From: DTU049 sp033809015
Lineage (GTDB): Bacteria; Bacteroidota; Bacteroidia; Bacteroidales; DTU049
Reading direction: 5' to 3'
DNA: 7,402 bases
Assembly: GCA_033809015.1 (NCBI GenBank)
Contig: JAPXMM010000124.1
Span: 1 to 7,402 of the forward strand
Shown: in pieces, positions 1-4,589 of the stretch
Position numbering within the stretch: position 1 is the first letter of the stretch
Layout: every line of letters starts with the position of its first letter
The notes under the pieces: generated by a model
The model's input: the letters and a program-made list of their open reading frames with translations, nothing else
The model's database searches: none
What the model was told of the DNA's origin: nothing
Program-made: the position numbers and the translations under genes

Positions 1-71
1 TCAAGGAATGCTAAATGCTCTTGTTTGCCCATGGATAAATGTTCTACTAAATTGTCCACTAATTGTTTCAT
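1..71 (-). CDS. 5' end of an unidentified leftward gene (partial)
   Basis: An ATG on the minus strand at 71-69 opens a frame of 23 codons that stays open to the window edge. It begins MKQLVDNLVEHLSMG and continues KQEHLAFL. I do not recognise the family, and 23 residues are too few to assign a function. No Shine-Dalgarno sequence precedes the ATG; the bases just upstream are A/T only apart from one AGC, which is usual for Bacteroidota. A second in-frame ATG at codon 14 could be an alternative start. The gene is divergent from the Crp/Fnr regulator and shares a 159-base spacer with it, in which minus-strand promoter-like motifs can be found. The divergent arrangement makes it a possible regulatory target of that regulator, which is inference only. 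Confidence 0.55.
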   Translation of the reverse strand, partial: MKQLVDNLVEHLSMGKQEHLAFL

Positions 72-117
72 AGCTAATTATTTTTTTACAAAATTAATTA
101 AAATTTAGAAATGAAAT

Positions 118-164
118 CAAATATATTCCCAAACATAAAAATTTATTTTATTTCCCCACACAAA
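118..164 (-). promoter_or_regulatory. Candidate Bacteroidota-type promoter for the leftward partial gene
   Basis: Read on the minus strand, 137-130 is TATGTTTG and 125-118 is TATATTTG. Both match the Bacteroidota -7 consensus TAnnTTTG exactly. A TTTG at 164-161 lies 23 bases upstream of the first, at the long end of the spacing reported for Flavobacterium-type promoters (TTG, 17-23 bases, TAnnTTTG). The leader to the ATG at 71 would be about 50-55 bases. In DNA this AT-rich such motifs also arise by chance, so the assignment is tentative. The second -7 match has no partner box at a suitable distance. Confidence 0.3.
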
Positions 165-201
165 ACATCCTCTTAAAATGTTAAAATACAATAATTTTCA
201 T

Positions 202-209
202 TATTTTTG
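202..209 (+). promoter_or_regulatory. Candidate -7 element (TATTTTTG) for the Crp/Fnr regulator
   Basis: TATTTTTG matches the Bacteroidota -7 consensus TAnnTTTG and ends 21 bases before the ATG at 231. Transcription would therefore begin close to the start codon, with a leader of about 15 bases. I see no TTG -33 box at 17-23 bases upstream. A short interrupted dyad, AACAT (164-168) and ATGTT (178-182) separated by 9 bases, lies where an operator could sit, but its spacing is not that of a standard Crp or Fnr site. Confidence 0.25.
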
Positions 210-230
210 TATAATTTTACATTTTTATAT

Positions 231-932
231 ATGAATAATAATAGAAAAGCCCCTCTTGATATCTGTTCAGATTGCCTTTTAAAAGCGATTTGTCTTAAAT
301 CTATGAGTGAGGAAGATTTTAATTTTTTATATGAAAGTACCATACAAAAGTTTTATCTAAAAGATGAAGTTATTTTTCAACAAGACGAAAAATCTCCTTT
401 TTTAGTTTTTTTACAAAAAGGAATAGTAAAATTTAATTACTTAGATACTAATAATAAAAATTTGATTTTAACCATTGTGAGTTCTCCTTCACTATTAGGA
501 TTAGCAAATGTTTTAAATGAAGATATTAATCTTTTTTCTATTATCGCTATAGAGGATAGCATGGGATGTCAGATAGATTTGAATAAGGTAAAGGTTTTAG
601 CAATGAAAAATAAAAATTTCCTTATTAGCTTGACCAAATTATCTACTGATATGTTTAGAAATTCTATTTATAATGTCATTAGTCTAGCTCATAAGCAGAT
701 CAATGGCCGCATTGCAGATATTTTATTGTTTTTAGCGAGAGATATATATCACAGTAATACTTTCACATTATCTATTTCTAGGCAAGAACTAGCTGAATTC
801 GCTGGTTGTTCCAAAGAAAATGTTATCAAATCTTTGCGATCGCTAAATCGTGATAATATAATAAGAATTAGTGGTAAAGAAATCGAAATTCTAGATATTA
901 AAAAATTAATAAAAATCAGTCAAAAAGGTTAA
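231..932 (+). CDS. Crp/Fnr-family transcription regulator with FNR-type [4Fe-4S] cysteines
   Basis: This 233-residue protein has the Crp/Fnr two-domain layout. An N-terminal cysteine cluster is followed by an effector beta-roll (about 28-120, with LQKGIVKFNY at 61-70), a long dimerisation helix (about 128-165) and a winged helix-turn-helix (about 180-222, recognition helix SKENVIKSLRSL at 194-205). Seen directly: C12-x2-C15-x5-C21, plus a lone C113. E. coli FNR binds its oxygen-labile cluster through C20, C23, C29 and C122. The spacing is identical for the first three and differs by one residue for the fourth, and the local sequence AIEDSMGCQI resembles FNR's ALETSMVCEI. I infer an oxygen- or redox-sensing regulator of anaerobic metabolism. 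DNA contacts differ: FNR's E-x2-S-R becomes E196-x2-I-K200, so the operator may differ. I chose ATG 231 over an in-frame TTG at 207, because the TTG lies inside the candidate -7 box and the eight extra residues are unlike the family. The stop codon lies inside a hairpin sequence. The family is certain; the cluster is a prediction. Confidence 0.88.
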   Translation: MNNNRKAPLDICSDCLLKAICLKSMSEEDFNFLYESTIQKFYLKDEVIFQQDEKSPFLVFLQKGIVKFNYLDTNNKNLILTIVSSPSLLGLANVLNEDINLFSIIAIEDSMGCQIDLNKVKVLAMKNKNFLISLTKLSTDMFRNSIYNVISLAHKQINGRIADILLFLARDIYHSNTFTLSISRQELAEFAGCSKENVIKSLRSLNRDNIIRISGKEIEILDIKKLIKISQKG

Positions 933-944
933 TGATTTTTATTA
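907..944 (+). terminator. AT-rich hairpin spanning the stop codon of the regulator gene
   Basis: TAATAAAAATCA (907-918) is perfectly complementary to TGATTTTTATTA (933-944), giving a 12-base-pair stem with a 14-base loop. Only one pair is G-C, so the stem is weak. The downstream arm is rich in T and is followed by ATTT, which fits a weak intrinsic terminator. The regulator's stop codon TAA (930-932) lies in the loop. The structure may instead be chance in AT-rich DNA. Confidence 0.3.
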
Positions 945-960
945 TTATTTAAGCATAAGC

Positions 961-994
961 TTTCATTCCATTAGGAAAATAATTTGTAAATTTG
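961..994 (+). promoter_or_regulatory. Candidate Bacteroidota-type promoter for the SF1B helicase gene
   Basis: TAAATTTG at 987-994 matches the -7 consensus TAnnTTTG exactly and ends 22 bases before the GTG start at 1017. It is also just upstream of the AAGGA ribosome binding site, so the leader would keep that site. TTTC at 961-964 lies 22 bases further upstream and is a one-mismatch version of the -33 TTTG box. The placement fits better than the other candidates in this window, but it is unproven. Confidence 0.35.
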
Positions 995-1005
995 AAATTT
1001 TAAAA

Positions 1006-1010
1006 AAGGA
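1006..1010 (+). promoter_or_regulatory. Ribosome binding site AAGGA deciding the GTG start
   Basis: AAGGA, inside an A-rich run, lies 6 bases before the GTG at 1017. It is the only clear Shine-Dalgarno-like sequence before a start codon in this window. It supports the GTG over the downstream in-frame ATG at 1038, which has no such site. Confidence 0.5.
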
Positions 1011-1016
1011 ATTATT

Positions 1017-2777
1017 GTGAGTAATATTGCTACACAAATGAATGTTTTGCTGGATAGATTTATTAAGTCTCCTACTAAAGATCAACAAGTTGCTTTTAAT
1101 AAATTATTAAATGGTTTTTTGCAACCGACAAATAAAGATAATCATATTTACATGCTTACTGGATCTGCTGGTACTGGTAAAACTACAATTATAGAAGCTT
1201 TAGTAGGCATAATATCATATTTAAATGATTGCATAGAAAATGGGTTACCATTAGATATTGATTCAGCAAAGAAAAAAATAAATATATTTTTAACTGCAAC
1301 TACTGGTAGAGCTGCGAGAATGCTAGAAAATCGCTGTAAATTTTCTGCATGTACTATACATAAATTAATATATACCTTAGATGATAATAAATCGGAGGTA
1401 TCTAAAAATAGTGTAAAATGGTATTATAAAATTGCTGATGCTATTACTGATCCTTATTCTGTGATTTTTATCGATGAGAGTTCTATGATAAGCTCGCTAA
1501 ATCCGGGCGAAGATAATGTAATCTTTGGTAGTGGAAATTTAATTGATGATATTTTGACTTTTGGTACGAATGCAAAAATTGTTTTTGTCGGTGATCCTTA
1601 TCAGCTACCGCCTGTAAATGAGACTAAAACATTAGCATTAGATCCTGAACTTTTCGAAATGAAATATTTCTATCCAGTACAATTTATTGAACTAAAAGAA
1701 CCGGTGCGTTTTTCAAAATTTTCTGGCATTTATCAATTAGCTTATCAAATCAAAGATAATATACTATCTAATGGACAAACAAATCTTAATATCGAGGAAA
1801 ATAGTAATGTTACTCTTTATGATAATGTGGATGATTTATTAAATCAACATATTTCTACTCTCAAAAGAGATCCTACCTCACCTATTATAATGATAGCTTT
1901 TACTAATAATATCGTTTCTACTCTCAACAAAAAGATTAGAAATTCTCTTTTAAAAAATAATAAAAAATTATTGAATAGTAATGAGTATGTGATGGTTACT
2001 AGAAATAATTATTTATATGACTTGATGAATGGCGAAATAGTCCAAATAGTTAGTGTGGAGAATGAATGTAAAAAAATAGAACATCTGAGATTTAGAAAAG
2101 TAAAATTGCAATATGGAGAAGATATCGAAGATGAAATGAAATGTATGGTTTTAGAAAATACACTTGAGCCTAATTTCACTTATACCTTTCAAGATGAATT
2201 ATTAATATTGAGTTTTATTTTTGAAAAAATTCAAAAAGAGCATCCAGATCTACTTAATAATAAAAAATTATTAATGTATAGACTACAAACAGATCCTTAT
2301 CTAAATGCTTTACGCTTAAAATATGCTTATGCTATTACATGTCATAAAGCTCAAGGAGGTGAATGGGAAGAAGTTTCTATCGTTACAGAATCTATACTAT
2401 ATCATACCAAGCAATCTTCTGATTTTATAAATAAATGGCTATATACAGCTATTACTCGAGCTAAATCTAATGTAAATCTTCTTCGTCGTCCTACTCGTCC
2501 AGTTGATTTCATTGATGAACTCAATTTTGATGTACATTATAAAATGGGAAAATTTATTCCTCGTTTTTACACAGGTTATATTCTTGTAAAAGATATGAAA
2601 CTATGGACAGCTAAGTCTGGAGTAGATTATGTATCTATAGATAGTGATGAGATATTATTAATTCAAGAAAATAATATAAAATGTGATATGCCTGATAGCC
2701 TACCATGCTATGCCTTTTGTAAAAATGGTAAAATTATTCGATGGCAAAAAGATATAGATGAATATAATGTTGAGTAA
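1017..2777 (+). CDS. SF1B DNA helicase, Dda/RecD-like, with C-terminal extension
   Basis: This 586-residue protein is a predicted ATP-dependent 5'-to-3' DNA helicase. Superfamily 1 motifs appear in order: Walker A GSAGTGKT (49-56, K55); motif Ia TATTGRAARML (93-103) followed by TIHKLIY (113-119); Walker B FIDESSM (151-157, D153, E154); motif III GDPYQLPP (192-199); motif IV arginine R231 in ELKEPVRFS; a long insert (about 340-430); motif V TCHKAQGGEWEEV (441-453); and motif VI WLYTAITRAK (474-483, R481). The stretch IMIAFTNNIVSTLNKKIR (291-308) resembles the same region of phage T4 Dda more than RecD of RecBCD, and no N-terminal helix-hairpin-helix part of RecD2 is present. Relatives in this phylum are, from memory, nearer 470 residues. 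The last 100 or so residues here are extra, contain C556, C564 and C568, and match no domain I know. The GTG start is supported by the AAGGA. The CCA enzyme gene follows after 45 bases, probably co-transcribed. The exact cellular role (repair, fork restart) cannot be read from the sequence. Confidence 0.87.
   Translation: MSNIATQMNVLLDRFIKSPTKDQQVAFNKLLNGFLQPTNKDNHIYMLTGSAGTGKTTIIEALVGIISYLNDCIENGLPLDIDSAKKKINIFLTATTGRAARMLENRCKFSACTIHKLIYTLDDNKSEVSKNSVKWYYKIADAITDPYSVIFIDESSMISSLNPGEDNVIFGSGNLIDDILTFGTNAKIVFVGDPYQLPPVNETKTLALDPELFEMKYFYPVQFIELKEPVRFSKFSGIYQLAYQIKDNILSNGQTNLNIEENSNVTLYDNVDDLLNQHISTLKRDPTSPIIMIAFTNNIVSTLNKKIRNSLLKNNKKLLNSNEYVMVTRNNYLYDLMNGEIVQIVSVENECKKIEHLRFRKVKLQYGEDIEDEMKCMVLENTLEPNFTYTFQDELLILSFIFEKIQKEHPDLLNNKKLLMYRLQTDPYLNALRLKYAYAITCHKAQGGEWEEVSIVTESILYHTKQSSDFINKWLYTAITRAKSNVNLLRRPTRPVDFIDELNFDVHYKMGKFIPRFYTGYILVKDMKLWTAKSGVDYVSIDSDEILLIQENNIKCDMPDSLPCYAFCKNGKIIRWQKDIDEYNVE
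1956..2272 (+). repeat. 17-base direct repeat, exactly 300 bases apart, inside the helicase gene
   Basis: AATAATAAAAAATTATT occurs at 1956-1972 and again at 2256-2272, in the same reading frame. Both copies encode NNKKLL (residues 314-319 and 414-419). The flanks differ apart from preceding leucines. Recombination or slippage between copies would remove exactly 100 codons without a frameshift. The sequence is low-complexity, so chance is a real alternative. Confidence 0.5.
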
Positions 2778-2822
2778 AAAATAAAGTTTTAGCAAATATA
2801 TATTTAAAGTGAAAATTAAAAA

Positions 2823-4268
2823 ATGATTGATTTTGAGACTATTACAGCAAAATTAGAAAGCTATGAAGTTATTAAATTAGTGCAGCAATTTTGTAAAGAA
2901 AATAATAATATAGCTCTTGTAGTAGGCGGTGCTATCAGAGATTCTTTATTAGGATTAGCAATAGAAGATATAGATATAGTGATACAAGGTGATTGGCAAA
3001 AATTAGCTGAATATATCTGTAATAAACTACAAATTAATAATTTGGTGTTTTTTAAACGTTTCTTAGCTGCTCATTTTATTTACAAAGGAATAGAATGGGA
3101 AATAACTTCTGCTAGAAAAGAAAGTTATAAACTTGATAGTCGCAATCCAGAAGTAGAACCTACTGAATTAAATGAGGATTTCCTTCGTAGAGATTTTACA
3201 ATAAATGCCATAGCCATAGAGATATGGCCTCAATATGGTAAAATATGGGATCCATATAAGGGTCTTGATGATTTAAAAAATCATATAATTCGTACACCCA
3301 ATGACCCAAATATTACATTTTCTGACGATCCATTACGTATGCTCAGAGCTATCAGATTTTCAAGTAAGCTGAATTTTAATATTGAAAAAAATACTTGGCA
3401 AGGCATTAAAGCTAATAAAGAACGTATCTCTATTGTAGCACCTGAACGTATTTCGGAAGAATTAAATAAAATGTTATTATTACCTATTCCATCTATCGCG
3501 TTTAATTTGTTAGATGATGTAGGGCTTTTAGATTATATATTACCAGAGTTAACTGCCCTGAAAACAATTGATACAGATCAAGATTTTTCACATAAAGATA
3601 ATTTCAAGCATTCACTGCAAGTATTAGATAACATAAGCCAACAATTAGAAACTTTACCAAATCATCCTAATAACTTATGGATACGCTGGGCAGCATTATT
3701 ACATGATATAGGTAAATCCAAAACTAAACGATTTGATGAGAAAACTGGTTTTAGTTTTCATAATCATGAGGTAGTAGGTGCTAAAATGGTACCAATTATC
3801 TTTAAGCGATTGCATTTACCATTAAATGAAAAAATGGATTATGTAGTTAAACTAGTGTTACTACATTTGAGGCCTATAGCCTTAGTAGATGACATCGTTA
3901 CTGATAGCGCTATTAGACGATTAATATTAGATGCAGGAGATGACTTAGATGATCTAATGATATTATGTGAATGTGATATTACTTCAAAAAATCCATATAA
4001 AGTCCAAAAATTAAAAAAAAATCTGAAAAATCTTAAACAAAAATTTGAAGTAATAGAAGAAAAAGATAGATTAAGGAATTTTCAACCTCCTATAAGTGGA
4101 GAAGTAATAATGCAAACTTTTGATCTGAAACCATCTAAACTAGTAGGTGATATTAAAAATGCCATCAGAGAAGCTATAATAGAAGGGGAAATACCTAATG
4201 AGTATGATGCAGCATATAAATTTATGATAAAATATGGCGAGAAGCTAGGACTTAAGCCTAATAAATAA
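2823..4268 (+). CDS. cca: CCA tRNA nucleotidyltransferase with C-terminal HD domain
   Basis: This 481-residue protein is a class II nucleotidyltransferase predicted to build or repair the CCA 3' end of tRNAs from CTP and ATP in the cytoplasm. The head domain shows VVGGAIRDSLLG (33-44), the metal-binding D49-x-D51 in EDIDIVI, RRDFTINAIAI (122-132), WDPYKGLDDLKN (142-153) and DDPLRMLRAIRF (168-179), which carries the nucleotide-selecting D/R motif. The neck follows with APERISEELNKML (206-218). A C-terminal HD phosphohydrolase domain (about 255-400) has H263, the pair H294-D295 in LLHDIGKSK, H315 and D385, so its metal site looks intact. Head plus HD at about 480 residues is the usual Bacteroidota form. 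Bacterial poly(A) polymerase I is a relative, but it lacks an HD domain. The ATG at 2823 has an A-rich leader and no Shine-Dalgarno sequence, and the first residues fit the family. The gene lies 45 bases after the helicase gene and converges with addB-like. HD activity on cyclic nucleotides or tRNA 2',3'-cyclic ends is known from E. coli Cca; here it is inferred. Confidence 0.93.
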   Translation: MIDFETITAKLESYEVIKLVQQFCKENNNIALVVGGAIRDSLLGLAIEDIDIVIQGDWQKLAEYICNKLQINNLVFFKRFLAAHFIYKGIEWEITSARKESYKLDSRNPEVEPTELNEDFLRRDFTINAIAIEIWPQYGKIWDPYKGLDDLKNHIIRTPNDPNITFSDDPLRMLRAIRFSSKLNFNIEKNTWQGIKANKERISIVAPERISEELNKMLLLPIPSIAFNLLDDVGLLDYILPELTALKTIDTDQDFSHKDNFKHSLQVLDNISQQLETLPNHPNNLWIRWAALLHDIGKSKTKRFDEKTGFSFHNHEVVGAKMVPIIFKRLHLPLNEKMDYVVKLVLLHLRPIALVDDIVTDSAIRRLILDAGDDLDDLMILCECDITSKNPYKVQKLKKNLKNLKQKFEVIEEKDRLRNFQPPISGEVIMQTFDLKPSKLVGDIKNAIREAIIEGEIPNEYDAAYKFMIKYGEKLGLKPNK

Positions 4269-4325
4269 TAGAAAAATATTATAAAAACAAAAGGGTACAA
4301 AAATTAATAAATTAATGTTTTGATT

Positions 4326-4556
4326 TATATTGGATATTATTTAAAAAATTTATTAGGGGTTAAAATTTCATTATAAATAAATAACTCAATATATTTATAA
4401 ATAGTTAAATATTTTAAATTATACCTAAAATCCAATTATATAATATGTTATAAATTTAAAATATTTAATATAATTAAAATTTGTTTCTTATAATGTTAAT
4501 TGAAAGATACAAATTAAATAAATCTCTTAAAATATGAAAAATTATTATCCAATATA
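4326..4556. repeat. Outer and middle arms of a nested inverted repeat
   Basis: TATATTGGATA (4326-4336) is the exact reverse complement of TATCCAATATA (4546-4556); pairing continues imperfectly for about six more positions inward. Inside it, CATTATAA (4369-4376) pairs with TTATAATG (4488-4495). Centres fall near 4441 and 4432, close to that of the inner 16-base-pair stem (about 4436). The outer arms contain a GG/CC pair, so they are less trivially AT-driven than the inner ones. No clear target-site duplication flanks the arms, so a miniature transposable element is possible but not supported. Confidence 0.4.
4405..4468. repeat. 16-base-pair perfect inverted repeat, all A/T
   Basis: TTAAATATTTTAAATT (4405-4420) is perfectly complementary to AATTTAAAATATTTAA (4453-4468), with a 32-base loop. 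It is the longest perfect stem I found in the window and sits in the middle of the convergent spacer, where a bidirectional terminator would be expected. It lacks a G-C core and no U tract follows on either strand, so it is not a classical intrinsic terminator. A cruciform-prone or transcript-stabilising structure, or chance in A/T-only DNA, are the alternatives. Confidence 0.45.
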
Positions 4557-4589
4557 TATTCAAACATATATTTTCTCTTTCCCCCCGCC

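Larger units (their letters stand above)
4269..4589. other. Non-coding AT-rich spacer between convergent genes
   Basis: This 321-base stretch separates the 3' ends of the CCA enzyme gene and the AddB-like gene. No convincing gene, tRNA or known RNA was seen. Immediately after the cca stop there is a short 6-base-pair hairpin (4265-4270 with 4277-4282, loop GAAAAA), too weak to call a terminator alone. The middle is almost pure A/T and holds three nested inverted repeats, listed separately. The right end carries a conspicuous C run, CCCCCCGCC (4581-4589), directly after the AddB-like stop codon as read on the minus strand. A 17-codon minus-strand frame starting with ATG at 4567 is too short to defend. 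Confidence 0.6.

Noticed and set aside
207..230. TTG start extending the Crp/Fnr regulator by eight residues
   Set aside because: The TTG overlaps the candidate -7 element, the added residues MYNFTFLY are not family-like, and the ATG at 231 gives a normal N terminus just ahead of the cysteine cluster.
4082..4300. Minus-strand open frame of 72 codons
   Set aside because: It lies almost wholly antisense to the 3' end of the CCA enzyme gene, whose family motifs and length are clear. It has no recognisable domain, and its apparent hydrophobicity follows from reading AT-rich coding DNA on the other strand.
4326..4556. Miniature transposable element (MITE) with terminal inverted repeats
   Set aside because: The arms match over only 11 bases (15 of 17 if extended), no target-site duplication is visible, and copy number cannot be tested here.
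4514..4567. 17-codon minus-strand frame after the AddB-like gene, preceded by a purine-rich G run
   Set aside because: It is too short and of ordinary AT-rich composition; a purine tract plus an ATG is not enough to call a gene.
4581..4589. G-quadruplex in the G run on the minus strand
   Set aside because: Only one long G run is present; four closely spaced G tracts are needed.
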